Below, piece after piece: positions 1 through 8,311 of a stretch of DNA of 64,000 nt (positions within the stretch are counted from its first letter, which is position 1; each line of letters opens with the position of its first letter). The stretch is from Flavobacteriales bacterium (lineage in GTDB: Bacteria > Bacteroidota > Bacteroidia > Flavobacteriales_F > PHOS-HE28). The DNA lies in assembly GCA_019912395.1 (NCBI GenBank), contig JAIOIH010000014.1, forward strand, positions 80,800 through 144,799, written 5' to 3'. Made by a program: the position numbers and the translations under genes. The notes beneath the pieces were generated by a model. It was not told the DNA's origin. It ran no database searches and worked only from the letters and a program-made list of their open reading frames with translations.

Positions 1-449
1 ATGTCGCGGAAGAACTGGTTCTTCGAGCCCAGGTCGTTGTACAGGTAATCGTGCTTGATCTTCGGCTTGAAGGCCCGGCGGATGGCGCGGAGGTGGCCCA
101 GGATCTCCTCCTGCTTCTCGGGTTCCTGGAAGAATTCGCGGCAGGTCTTCACCAGCTCATCGCCCAAGCGGTCCAGGCGCACCTTGAACTGCTCGTAGCG
201 GAACACGCTCTCCAGGTCGTTGATGTACTTGCGGTACTCGGGCCTGGCCTTGAGGTCGGCCTCGAGGTTCTTCTTCAGCACGGAGAAGCGCGCATCATAG
301 ACCGCCTCGTCGCGGGCGATATCTGCCGCCACCGCATAGTTGGCGCGGGTGTTGGTGATCCCCCTGCCGATGATCTCATCCTGCTCGTTGATGATGATCG
401 CCTTGGAGGTGGTGGATCCAAGGTCCACGCCCAGATAGTACTTGCTCAT
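1..449 (-). CDS. bcrA: Benzoyl-CoA reductase subunit A (BcrA/BadF-like), C-terminus cut by window edge
   Basis: The first 149 residues are present; the rest lies beyond the left edge. The protein opens with MSKYYLGVDLGSTTSKAII, the phosphate-binding loop of the ASKHA ATPase fold of the BadF/BadG/BcrA/BcrD/HgdC family. After about residue 45 it continues with a charged alpha-helical insertion (many Lys, Glu, Arg) as in BcrA/BadF, not in the short HgdC activators. In this family the BcrA-BcrD dimer hydrolyses ATP and passes electrons from ferredoxin through a [4Fe-4S] cluster to BcrB-BcrC. The gene follows bcrB by 21 nt. The canonical order bcrC-bcrB-bcrA predicts bcrD just outside the window. 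The start ATG at 449-447 is the only sensible one. The family call is strong; BcrA rather than BcrD rests on the insertion and gene order. Confidence 0.88.
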   Translation of the reverse strand, partial: MSKYYLGVDLGSTTSKAIIINEQDEIIGRGITNTRANYAVAADIARDEAVYDARFSVLKKNLEADLKARPEYRKYINDLESVFRYEQFKVRLDRLGDELVKTCREFFQEPEKQEEILGHLRAIRRAFKPKIKHDYLYNDLGSKNQFFRD

Positions 450-470
450 GGCTGATCGTTTAGGGTTGGG

Positions 471-1778
471 TCAGGCTTGTTCGGTGGTGGTCTGTTGCGC
501 CAGGATGGTCTTGCGCTGGGCCAGCATCTGGAAGTAGGACTCCAGGCGGTTCTTGATGTTGGCGTAGGAGAAGTAGCGCGGGTCCACCAGGTCGCTCTCG
601 ATGAAGCCCACGGGAATGCCGCAGCGCTTCTCGATCTCACGCATCATCAGCAGTTGGCCGGCGCTGAAGGAGTTGCAGCTCTTGATGGAGTTGATCAGGA
701 AACCATCGGCCTTGTACTCCTTGATGTAGTGCTCCAGCAGGTCCACGCGCTGGGGCAGGCTCAGGTTGGTGTAGCAGCCCATGCAGTAGCGTGCGAGGCT
801 CTCGATCGGATGGTCCGGGTCGTGGCGGAAGCCCTGGTCGTACACGCCGCCCACCTTGGTGTAGGTGCTGGCCACGATCACCGCGCCCATGTCGTAGAAG
901 ATCTTCCAGAACTCGCGGAAGTTGGTCCAGTTCGGCGGGCCTTCCACCACCAGGCGGAAGCGCTCCTCCTTCATCTCCCCTTCCGGGGTCACCGGCAACA
1001 GGCCCTGTTCCTTGCGGGCCATGATCTCGTCATGCAATTCCTGGTAGTACTCCAAGGCCCGCTCGGTACCACGGAACGCGGTGAACAAGGGTCCCATGTA
1101 ATAGACCCCGGCGAAGTAGGAGTCGATCGGTGATGGCACCGTTCTGGCCGACTGCAGCACCTTCACCCAGAGGTCCTCCGCCCTGGAGGAGTTGTCGAGC
1201 ATCTTCGCCAGGCGGGCGCGGTCCAGTTTCTTGCCCGCCACTTTCTCCAACTTGGGGATCACCTCCTCCTCCAACTGCTTCACCATGTAGGCCAACTGGT
1301 CCTCGGTGATGCGACCGTCCTCCTGGTAGGGCGTGTGCAGCATGGCGATCTCCACGCCGGGGTAAAGCTTCTCGAGGTTCTCGAACCATTTCATGAAGGT
1401 GAAGCAGCCCGTGTAGCTCAGCAGCAGCAGGTCCGGGTCCGGGAGCTTCTCCCCGGTGGGCCCGATGTTGCCGTTGAGCATCATGCCGATATCGCACTTC
1501 ACGTAGGTGCATACGTCCTCGCTGAAACCCATCTTCTCGGCGTCCTTGATGTAGGAGGCCGACTTCTTGCGCATGCCGGATTGCAGGGCATTGATCTCCG
1601 GGTACACCGGCAGCATGTCCAGCGCCAGGATCAATTCCGTGAGGTTGCCCGGCACGAAGGTGTACACCACCTTGCGCCCCTTTTCCTTGGCGGTGCTCAG
1701 CTCCGTGAAGAGCTCGGCGAGCATCTCCTTCTGGATGACCATGCTCCGTTCCTTGACGGCTTCTTTCACCTCTGCCAT
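471..1778 (-). CDS. bcrB: Benzoyl-CoA reductase subunit B
   Basis: 435 residues, the length expected for BcrB/BadE, belonging to the 2-hydroxyacyl-CoA dehydratase D-component family. Cysteines suited to [4Fe-4S] ligation are at about 90, 95 and 125 (SYTGCFTF), with further ones in a YCMGCYTN motif near 330 and in IKSCNSFS further on. With BcrC it forms the ring-reducing half of the enzyme, which adds two electrons to benzoyl-CoA in the cytoplasm. It sits 41 nt after bcrC and 21 nt before bcrA, so the three are one operon. Generic 2-hydroxyacyl-CoA dehydratases are the alternative, but adjacency to bcrC, bcrA and a 4-hydroxybenzoyl-CoA reductase argues strongly for benzoyl-CoA reductase. Confidence 0.9.
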   Translation of the reverse strand: MAEVKEAVKERSMVIQKEMLAELFTELSTAKEKGRKVVYTFVPGNLTELILALDMLPVYPEINALQSGMRKKSASYIKDAEKMGFSEDVCTYVKCDIGMMLNGNIGPTGEKLPDPDLLLLSYTGCFTFMKWFENLEKLYPGVEIAMLHTPYQEDGRITEDQLAYMVKQLEEEVIPKLEKVAGKKLDRARLAKMLDNSSRAEDLWVKVLQSARTVPSPIDSYFAGVYYMGPLFTAFRGTERALEYYQELHDEIMARKEQGLLPVTPEGEMKEERFRLVVEGPPNWTNFREFWKIFYDMGAVIVASTYTKVGGVYDQGFRHDPDHPIESLARYCMGCYTNLSLPQRVDLLEHYIKEYKADGFLINSIKSCNSFSAGQLLMMREIEKRCGIPVGFIESDLVDPRYFSYANIKNRLESYFQMLAQRKTILAQQTTTEQA

Positions 1779-1819
1779 TGGTTCTGTTTTTTAGTGGTGA
1801 TCGGGGTTGGTGTGGTTCA

Positions 1820-3004
1820 TCATACCCACAGCTTGATGGAATCCGAGAACGTGCCCGCCTGTTCCTTGATCACCTTGAACTGGCCGGTGTTCTCGTGGAA
1901 CTGGAAGTTGATGTGTACGATCCCTGCGGCATCGCAGGCCTTTTGCAGTTCGGGGCGGTCCAGCAGGGCCGGGTCGCAGAAGCTGGCGGCGCAGAAGATC
2001 ACCCCGTCGGCGTGGCGGTGGCGCACCAGGTCCACGAGGCGTGCCCCCTTCGGATTGCCCACATCGTAAACGGCGGAAGAGGAAGGGCTTTTCTCCAGGA
2101 ACGCGGTGACGATCGCCCCCAAGGGGTCGTCCGTGGTGTCGTCCACGTCGCCTTGCGTCCAACGCGAGCCAAGCATCAGGTCATCGTCCACGATGTAGCA
2201 ACCGGCCATCTCCATGGACTTGAGCATGCCGATCGGCGGCTGTTCGCAGAACGAACCGGTGACCACCACGCGGATGTTGTCCATCGCTTCGCCGTGATCA
2301 AGCTTGATCAGTTCCAGCACTTCCTCCAGGATGGCGTTGTGCTCCTCCACGGGCATCACCAGCCCGGCGCGCAGTATGTAATAAGTGTCCACGGCGGAAA
2401 GGCGCCAGGGGAACTCCTGCCGGATGTCGTAGATCGCTTCGATCATGCTCCGGTTCCGGTTGTACAGCCCGATGGAATGGTTCAGGCGCTCGGGGGTGAT
2501 CTTCACGCCGTTCAGCTTGAACATGTCGCTCTCCACCGTCTCGATCAGTTCGCGGAAGAAGGTGCCGCCGATGTGCTCCTTGAAGTTCTGCGGATAGTCG
2601 AAGTAGCGCGTGAACTTTCCCTTCTGCGCCAACTTGAACATGCCGGAGAGGTTCCGGATGCAATCGCAGATCGCGGGGAACAGGAAGCCATCGAAGACCT
2701 CCAGGTTGCTGTCCAGCGCCATTTCGATGATCCCGCGTGGCAGGTGGCAGATGTAGGACTGGTAGTAGGCATCGCCCTTGATGATCCGCTTGTGGTCGCC
2801 CACGCCCATGATGCCCACGGGCAGCCCGTTGGCGGCGTGGATCACTTCGCGCGGCACGTAGATGGGCAGGTACCCCACCAAGAGCCGGTCATCGGCTGCC
2901 TTGCGCCAGGCCTTGGCGTGGGTGAATTCCAGGTCGAAGGCGAGTTCTTCGCAGGTGCGCAGGATCTCCGCCAAGCGTGCGGGAGGTTGTTTGATGCCGG
3001 TCAT
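1820..3004 (-). CDS. bcrC: Benzoyl-CoA reductase subunit C
   Basis: 394 residues, close to the usual BcrC/BadD length of about 386. It is a paralogue of BcrB in the 2-hydroxyacyl-CoA dehydratase family. Visible cysteine motifs are YICHLPRG (about 86), AICDCIRNLSG (113 and 115), GSFCEQPPIG and FCAASFCDP. It pairs with BcrB to bind benzoyl-CoA and an Fe-S cluster. It is the first gene of the operon. Its ATG (3004-3002) lies about 90 bases from a perfect 24-bp palindrome (3095-3118) shared with the divergent hcr operon. A weak -7-like element (TAGTTTCA, 3076-3069) sits near the distance seen in other members of the proposed regulon. Confidence 0.9.
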   Translation of the reverse strand: MTGIKQPPARLAEILRTCEELAFDLEFTHAKAWRKAADDRLLVGYLPIYVPREVIHAANGLPVGIMGVGDHKRIIKGDAYYQSYICHLPRGIIEMALDSNLEVFDGFLFPAICDCIRNLSGMFKLAQKGKFTRYFDYPQNFKEHIGGTFFRELIETVESDMFKLNGVKITPERLNHSIGLYNRNRSMIEAIYDIRQEFPWRLSAVDTYYILRAGLVMPVEEHNAILEEVLELIKLDHGEAMDNIRVVVTGSFCEQPPIGMLKSMEMAGCYIVDDDLMLGSRWTQGDVDDTTDDPLGAIVTAFLEKSPSSSAVYDVGNPKGARLVDLVRHRHADGVIFCAASFCDPALLDRPELQKACDAAGIVHINFQFHENTGQFKVIKEQAGTFSDSIKLWV

Positions 3005-3094
3005 TCGGGTGGCGTAATGTGTGCGTTGCGGCAGGTGTTCTTCACGTCGAAAGGCATTCCGATCACGATGAAACTATATGCGAATGCGAGGGCC

Positions 3095-3118
3095 AATATA
3101 TGATTTAGATCATATATT
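3095..3118. promoter_or_regulatory. Perfect 24-bp palindrome, Crp/Fnr-type operator between bcr and hcr operons
   Basis: Arms AATATATGAT and ATCATATATT flank TTAG, giving ten perfect base pairs. The core TGAT-TTAG-ATCA (3101-3112) matches the Fnr/Dnr half-site layout TTGAT-N4-ATCAA at its inner four bases. It lies in the 226-nt divergent gap between bcrC (minus) and the MocA-like gene (plus) in a strongly AT-rich stretch. It is the most symmetrical of nine related sites in the window. Toward bcrC a weak -7-like TAGTTTCA lies at about the regulon spacing. No clear -7 was seen on the plus side, so activation of the plus operon is less certain. Confidence 0.75.
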
Positions 3119-3230
3119 TGACCAAACATTTTATCAACCTTGGAATTTCGCCGACCGCATTGAACCCGCTCTTCCGACCAAGGCGGGATCCCGTGCGAAC
3201 AACTCTGAACGGAACGCTCCAAAAAGGCCC

Positions 3231-3893
3231 ATGTCAGCAGCACCAACAGGCAATTCGCACGCACGGTCGGTGATCCGCGCCCCGCTCCGCACCGGGAAAC
3301 CGGAGACCGGCTGCGTGGTGCTCAGTGCCGGTGCCTCCTCGCGCATGGGTCGGCACAAGGCCTTGCTACCGATGCCGGATGGTCGCTCTTTCCTGTCCCA
3401 GATCATATTCCAATACCGCCGCGCCGGTGTGCAATGCATCGCCGTGGTGCTGCACCCGGGCATTCCGTTGGAAAGCATTCCCATCGACCCAGTGGTCACC
3501 GTGGTGGTGAACCATGCCGCATCAGCAGGCCGCTTGGGATCGCTGCGCCTTGGGCTAGCTGCACTTCCCGGCGTGGACCATTGCTTCGTCCACAACATCG
3601 ACAATCCCTTCGTGGATCCCGCCACGATCGAGCACCTCCATGCCGTGCGCGACCGGGCCGCCAGCATCACGCCGTGCCATCAGGAACGCGGTGGGCACCC
3701 CATTCTGCTCGGGCCTGCCGCGATCGACCTCATTGCCGAGCGCACCGAAACCGACCTGCCCTTGCGCGACGTGCTCGCCCTGCTTCCACGGCATCGGGTG
3801 GAGGTGCAGGATGCCCGGATCCTGGCCAACGTCAACACGCCACAGGACCACGCCCATTGGTTCGGAACAGCCACCGCCGATGAACACGCCTGA
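3231..3893 (+). CDS. Molybdenum cofactor nucleotidyltransferase (MocA/MobA-like)
   Basis: 220 residues from the ATG at 3231, which follows an A-rich stretch; a longer reading frame upstream crosses the operator region and looks non-coding. The N-terminus carries the nucleotidyltransferase signature LSAGASSRMGRHKALL, followed by an acceptor motif (NHAASAGRLGSLRLGL) and HNIDNPFVDP with a metal-binding Asp. MocA-type enzymes attach CMP to molybdopterin to make MCD, the cofactor form used by xanthine-oxidase-family enzymes such as the hydroxybenzoyl-CoA reductase encoded downstream. It is immediately followed (2 nt) by xdhC. CTP rather than GTP specificity is inferred from context, not from residues. 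Confidence 0.82.
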   Translation: MSAAPTGNSHARSVIRAPLRTGKPETGCVVLSAGASSRMGRHKALLPMPDGRSFLSQIIFQYRRAGVQCIAVVLHPGIPLESIPIDPVVTVVVNHAASAGRLGSLRLGLAALPGVDHCFVHNIDNPFVDPATIEHLHAVRDRAASITPCHQERGGHPILLGPAAIDLIAERTETDLPLRDVLALLPRHRVEVQDARILANVNTPQDHAHWFGTATADEHA

Positions 3894-3895
3894 CG

Positions 3896-4663
3896 ATGGA
3901 CCTGTACGACAAGCTGATCGAAGTGCGCAATGGCCCGGAGGAGGCGGCGCTCTGCTTGATCACGGGAACGCACGGCTCCACACCACGGCGCATCGGGGCA
4001 CGCATGCTGGTGCTCGCCTCGGGCACCATCCATGGCACCATCGGTGGTGGCGCCCTGGAACGCGAAGTGGTGCGCCATGCGCTGGAATGCATCCGCAAGG
4101 GCACCCCACAGATGCGCCGCCACGACCTGTTGCACCAGCATGGCATGTGCTGTGGCGGCAGTGTGGACATATACATTGAACCGGTGAAGAAGAAGAACAA
4201 GCTCTACATCTTCGGTGCCGGCCATACCGGTGCGGCATTGGCACGCCTGGCGCAAGCCGTGGACCTCGATGTCTACCTCGCAGACGACCGGCGCGAATAC
4301 CTCGACGCGGTGCAGGATGACGGCATCAACCTGCTGCCCGGCAGCCACACGGACCTCCTGCCCCTGCTCCCCTTCGACACGCGCTCCTATATCGCCATCC
4401 TGACCTACAGCCACCCCATGGACCGGGACATCCTGGCCTTCTGCCTGAAGAAGCCCTTCGCCTACCTGGGCATGATCGGCAGCCAGCGCAAGGTGGAACT
4501 GACCCGGAAGATGTTCCAGGAAGGCGGCATCGCCACGGCGGAAGAACTGGCGCGGGTGGACATGCCCATGGGGCTGGACATCGGTGCCGAAGGTCCGGAG
4601 GAGATCGCCGTGAGCATCCTGGCGAAGTTGATCACCGTGAAGAACAAGACCACCACCCCATGA
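3896..4663 (+). CDS. xdhC: XdhC/CoxI family molybdenum hydroxylase maturation factor
   Basis: 255 residues. The N-terminal XdhC/CoxI domain shows TGTHGSTPRRIGARMLV and HGTIGGGALE. The C-terminal Rossmann domain begins at IFGAGHTGAALARLA and includes YLGMIGSQRKV. XdhC proteins bind molybdenum cofactor, protect it and help add the terminal sulfido ligand before insertion into xanthine-oxidase-type enzymes. It is placed between the nucleotidyltransferase and the hydroxylase genes, with a 4-nt ATGA overlap into the next gene, so dedicated maturation of the downstream HcrCA-HcrB enzyme is the likely job. Confidence 0.9.
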   Translation: MDLYDKLIEVRNGPEEAALCLITGTHGSTPRRIGARMLVLASGTIHGTIGGGALEREVVRHALECIRKGTPQMRRHDLLHQHGMCCGGSVDIYIEPVKKKNKLYIFGAGHTGAALARLAQAVDLDVYLADDRREYLDAVQDDGINLLPGSHTDLLPLLPFDTRSYIAILTYSHPMDRDILAFCLKKPFAYLGMIGSQRKVELTRKMFQEGGIATAEELARVDMPMGLDIGAEGPEEIAVSILAKLITVKNKTTTP

Positions 4664-5400
4664 GCAACTCGCCCATCGCCATCGTCACGGGTGCCGCCAA
4701 AGGCATCGGCCGCGCCATCGCTGAACGGCTGGCGAACGACGGCTTCGATGTGCTGGCCGTGGACATGGAACCGGTTTCCGAGGACCTCCCGTCCGCTGCG
4801 CCGGGTGCCGGAAAGATCCTGTTCCACCGTGCGGATATCCGCGACGAGCAGGCGGTGCAGGCACTCTTCCGCACGGCCATGGAGCGCCACGGCCGCGTGG
4901 ATGCCGTGGTGAACAACGCGGGCATCATCCGCGACAACATGATCCACCGCATGACGCTGGAGGACTTCCAGGCGGTGATCGATGTGAACCTTAAAGGCAC
5001 CTGGCTGATGTGCCGCGAAGCCGCCCGCGTGATGAAGGAGCAGGGCAGTGGCGGCATCGTGAACATCGCCTCACGGGCCTGGTTGGGCAATCGCGGACAG
5101 AGCAACTATGCCGCGTCCAAAGCGGGAGTGGTCGCGCTCACCCGCGTACTTGCCTTGGAACTGGGCCGCCATGGGGTAAGCGTGAACACCGTGGCCCCGG
5201 GATTGATCGACACCCCGCTGACGCGCGGCCTGGAACCCCACGTCCTGCAAAGCCTGATCGATGCCCAGCCCACACGCACCATGGGAAAGCCCGAGGACGT
5301 GGCCCACGCCGTGGCCTTCCTGCTGAACAAGGACACCCGCTTCATCACGGGCCAGACCCTCTATGTGGACGGCGGCAAAAGCATCGGTGCAGGCATTTGA
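4660..5400 (+). CDS. Short-chain dehydrogenase/reductase, possibly in cyclic acyl-CoA oxidation
   Basis: 246 residues, classical SDR size. The nucleotide site is TGAAKGIGRAIAE, followed by NNAG near residue 88 and the catalytic NYAASKAG; the C-terminus has the usual FITGQTLYVDGG. It resembles FabG/BadH-type enzymes. In Rhodopseudomonas palustris BadH oxidises 2-hydroxycyclohexanecarboxyl-CoA. Here the gene lies between aromatic-CoA reductase genes and is translationally coupled to xdhC (ATGA), so a 3-hydroxyacyl-CoA dehydrogenase step after ring reduction is a reasonable inference. The spacing between the IAS serine and the catalytic Tyr is 12, one less than in E. coli FabG. The substrate cannot be read from sequence. 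Confidence 0.8.
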   Translation: MSNSPIAIVTGAAKGIGRAIAERLANDGFDVLAVDMEPVSEDLPSAAPGAGKILFHRADIRDEQAVQALFRTAMERHGRVDAVVNNAGIIRDNMIHRMTLEDFQAVIDVNLKGTWLMCREAARVMKEQGSGGIVNIASRAWLGNRGQSNYAASKAGVVALTRVLALELGRHGVSVNTVAPGLIDTPLTRGLEPHVLQSLIDAQPTRTMGKPEDVAHAVAFLLNKDTRFITGQTLYVDGGKSIGAGI

Positions 5401-5420
5401 ACGGAAGCAACGATCAGATC

Positions 5421-5504
5421 ATGAACGACCACTTCTTCAACTACGGCACGGATACCATCAGCGCTCGCATGGATCGGATCGCTCGGATGAAGGTGAACGA
5501 CTAA
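5421..5504 (+). CDS. Possible 27-residue ORF or gene remnant upstream of hcrCA
   Basis: An ATG-started frame encoding MNDHFFNYGTDTISARMDRI plus seven more residues fills most of the 115-nt gap between the SDR and the hcrCA start. The composition looks protein-like (aromatic start, amphipathic arginine helix), but I recognise no family. It could be a small peptide, the stub of a deleted upstream gene, or chance. It ends 11 nt before the hcrCA ATG. Confidence 0.3.
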   Translation: MNDHFFNYGTDTISARMDRIARMKVND

Positions 5505-5515
5505 GCTGTGAAACC

Positions 5516-8311
5516 ATGGCACGGATACAACTGACCATCAACGACCGGGAGCATGACCTGCTGATCGGTGCGCACGACATGCTGTCCACCGTGATCCGCG
5601 AAAATGCCGGACTGAAAGGCACCAAGGTGGGCTGCTCGCAGGGCAGCTGCGGTGCCTGTACCGTACTGGTGAACGACGAACCGGTGCTGGCCTGCATCAC
5701 GCCGGCCATGCGCTGCCACCAAGCGCGGATCACCACCATCGAGGGTCTTGCTTTGCAGGGCACGCCTCACCTGTTGCAGCAGAAATTCGTGGAGAAGGGC
5801 GCCATCCAATGCGGCTTCTGCACGCCGGGCATGGTGCTCACGGCCCTGCACCATGTGGAACAGGCCCATGACAATTCGGTGGAGGGCATCAAGGAGGCCC
5901 TCTCCGGCAACCTGTGCCGCTGCACCGGTTACAAGAAGATCATCGAGGCCGTGGCCGAATATGCGCAAGAGGTCGCGAGCGGCAATGCCGTGCCAACCGC
6001 CGAAGTGGCGGAGGGCATGGTGGGCACCGCACGCCCGTACCTCGAAGCGGCACGCAAGGCCCAGGGCACCGCCACCTATGCCGATGACCTGGCACCCGCC
6101 AACGCCTTGCACGTGCGCTTCCTGCGCAGCCCGCATCCGCACGCACGCATCCTGCGCATCGACAAGTCCGCCGCACTGGCACTGCCCGGCGTACGCTACG
6201 TGGCCACCGGTGAGGAACTGCCCACCCCGTTCGGCGTGCTCCCCATCTCCCAGGACGAGACCGCCATGGCCATCGGCAAGACGCGCTACATCGGCGAGAT
6301 CGTCGCGGCCGTGGCGGCGGATACCGAAGCCATCGCCAACAAGGCGTGCTCATTGGTCCAGGTGGATTACGAACCCATCCGGTCCTTCCTCACCATGGAC
6401 GACAGCCTTGCCGATACCGGGGAACACGAAAAGATCCACGCCCACACGCGCGGCACGAACAACGTCCACAAGAAGGCCGAACTGCGCTTCGGCGATCAGG
6501 CCAAGGGACTGGCCGAGGCCGAAGTGGTGAGCCGCATGGACTTCACCATGGAAGGCGTGAACCACGGCTTCACCGAACCGCATGCGGCCAGCGCTTACTG
6601 GGACGAGAACGGGCTTACGGTGACCACTGCCACGCAGGTCACCCACTACCTGCACCGTGCGCTGGCGAAGGTGCTGGAACTGCCCTTGCACCGGGTGCGC
6701 GTGATCAAGCCCACGGTGGGTGGCGGCTTCGGCGGCAAGAGCGATCCCTTCCCCCATGAGATGATCGTGGCACACCTGGCACGCCGTACCGGCAGGCCCA
6801 CGCGCACCTGCCTGAGCCGGGAGGAGGTCTTCCTCACCAACCACGGCAGGCACCCCTCGCGCATGACCATCCAATTGGGTGCCGACCGCGATGGCACCCT
6901 CAAGGTGCTCGATGCCGACATCGTGATCGACGGCGGGGCCTACGGCAGCTTCGGGGTGGTGACCAGCTACTACAATGGCGTGCTGTTGCAGGCACCCTAC
7001 AAGCTGGACAACTTCGGCTTCGTCACCCGCCGGGTGTACACCAACAAACCGCAGAGCGGCGCCATGCGCGGGCACGGTGCCGTGAACTCGCGTTTCGCCG
7101 TGGAATCACTGATCGACGACATCAGCCACCGGATCGGCATGGACCCCGTGGAAATGCGCATGAAGAATTTCCTCGATGCGAACACCCTTACGGTGGGGCA
7201 GTACCGCATCACCTCCAACGGCAGCCGCGAGTCGATCCAGACCGTGGCGCGGTCCTCCGGCTGGGGCGATCGGCGCGGGCATCTGCCGTACGGACGCGGG
7301 CTCGGCGTGGGCTGCGGCTTCTTCATCAGCGGCAGCGCACTGCCCATCATCCGCAACGACCTGCCGCAAAGCACCGTGCATCTCAAGGTCGATTTTGATG
7401 GTCGCGTGCTGATCACTTCCGGCGCCAACGACATCGGCCAGGGCAGCGACACCATGCTGGCGATCATCGTGGGCGAGGTGCTCGGCATCGATATGGAACG
7501 CCTCTTCGTGCTGGGTGCCGATACACTGCTCACCCCCGTGGACCTGGGCAGCTACTCCAGCCGCGTCACCTTCATGGCAGGCAATGCGGCCAAGGATGCC
7601 GCCGAACAGCTCCGCGCCGCCATCGCCGATGCGGTCGCCGCACGCCATGATGTACCGCAGGCGGAATTGGTTTTCGCCGGTGCCCGCGTCCACAGCAACG
7701 ACCGCCGCGTGGACCTCTCATGGGAGGAGGCCATCGAAGCGTTGACCGCCGGCCGTGGTGCCGTGAGCGTGAGCGGCAAGTACATCTCCCCCAAGCTGGG
7801 CGGCGACTTCAAGGGGGCCGGTGCAGGGCTCAGTCCCTCCTACTCCTTCGGTGCATGCGTGGCCGAAGTGGAGGTGGATCCAAGGACCGGACATGTGAAA
7901 GTGATGGACGTATGGGGTGCGCATGATTGCGGCAAGGCCCTGAACCCCATGGCCGTGGAAGGCCAGCTCGAAGGTTCGTGGCACATGGGCATCGGGCAGG
8001 CGCTCAGCGAGGAAATGCGCTACCACGAAGGTCTGCTGGTCAACAACAACTTTCTGGACTACCGCATCCCCACCACGCTGGACACGCCCACGATACACAC
8101 CCACATCATCGAAACGATGGATCCCGAGGGACCCTTCGGTGCCAAGGAATGCGGTGAGGGCGCGCTGCACCCGGTGATCCCCGCCATCGCCAACGCCATC
8201 TACGATGCCGTGGGGGTACGCGTGACCAAGCTGCCCATCCATGCCGAGCATGTGCTCGCACTGATCAAGGCCAAGGCCGCGCAAAACGAACCGATCCCGC
8301 AGATGCCATGA
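5516..8311 (+). CDS. hcrA: 4-hydroxybenzoyl-CoA reductase, fused [2Fe-2S] (HcrC) and molybdenum (HcrA) subunits
   Basis: 931 residues from the ATG at 5516. Residues 1-140 are the HcrC-type two-cluster ferredoxin domain: Cys 40, 45, 48 and 60 (GCSQGSCGACTV), then Cys 99, 102, 134 and 136 (CGFCTPGM, NLCRCTGY). After a short linker the xanthine-oxidase molybdenum domains follow from about residue 168, with VGGGFGGKSD, SGAMRGHGAVN and the C-terminal GPFGAKECGEG that carries the active-site Glu. In characterised Thauera and Rhodopseudomonas enzymes these are two polypeptides. The enzyme reductively removes the phenolic hydroxyl of 4-hydroxybenzoyl-CoA to give benzoyl-CoA, the substrate of the adjacent Bcr enzyme. 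Substrate assignment depends on the HcrB partner and bcr context; other aromatic substrates are possible. Confidence 0.85.
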   Translation: MARIQLTINDREHDLLIGAHDMLSTVIRENAGLKGTKVGCSQGSCGACTVLVNDEPVLACITPAMRCHQARITTIEGLALQGTPHLLQQKFVEKGAIQCGFCTPGMVLTALHHVEQAHDNSVEGIKEALSGNLCRCTGYKKIIEAVAEYAQEVASGNAVPTAEVAEGMVGTARPYLEAARKAQGTATYADDLAPANALHVRFLRSPHPHARILRIDKSAALALPGVRYVATGEELPTPFGVLPISQDETAMAIGKTRYIGEIVAAVAADTEAIANKACSLVQVDYEPIRSFLTMDDSLADTGEHEKIHAHTRGTNNVHKKAELRFGDQAKGLAEAEVVSRMDFTMEGVNHGFTEPHAASAYWDENGLTVTTATQVTHYLHRALAKVLELPLHRVRVIKPTVGGGFGGKSDPFPHEMIVAHLARRTGRPTRTCLSREEVFLTNHGRHPSRMTIQLGADRDGTLKVLDADIVIDGGAYGSFGVVTSYYNGVLLQAPYKLDNFGFVTRRVYTNKPQSGAMRGHGAVNSRFAVESLIDDISHRIGMDPVEMRMKNFLDANTLTVGQYRITSNGSRESIQTVARSSGWGDRRGHLPYGRGLGVGCGFFISGSALPIIRNDLPQSTVHLKVDFDGRVLITSGANDIGQGSDTMLAIIVGEVLGIDMERLFVLGADTLLTPVDLGSYSSRVTFMAGNAAKDAAEQLRAAIADAVAARHDVPQAELVFAGARVHSNDRRVDLSWEEAIEALTAGRGAVSVSGKYISPKLGGDFKGAGAGLSPSYSFGACVAEVEVDPRTGHVKVMDVWGAHDCGKALNPMAVEGQLEGSWHMGIGQALSEEMRYHEGLLVNNNFLDYRIPTTLDTPTIHTHIIETMDPEGPFGAKECGEGALHPVIPAIANAIYDAVGVRVTKLPIHAEHVLALIKAKAAQNEPIPQMP

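Noticed and set aside
1778-3103. A 441-codon plus-strand frame opposite bcrC
   Set aside because: It is antisense to bcrC with no recognisable motif. The same applies to long plus-strand frames opposite bcrB, bcrA, the RND genes, tolC and nrdJ.
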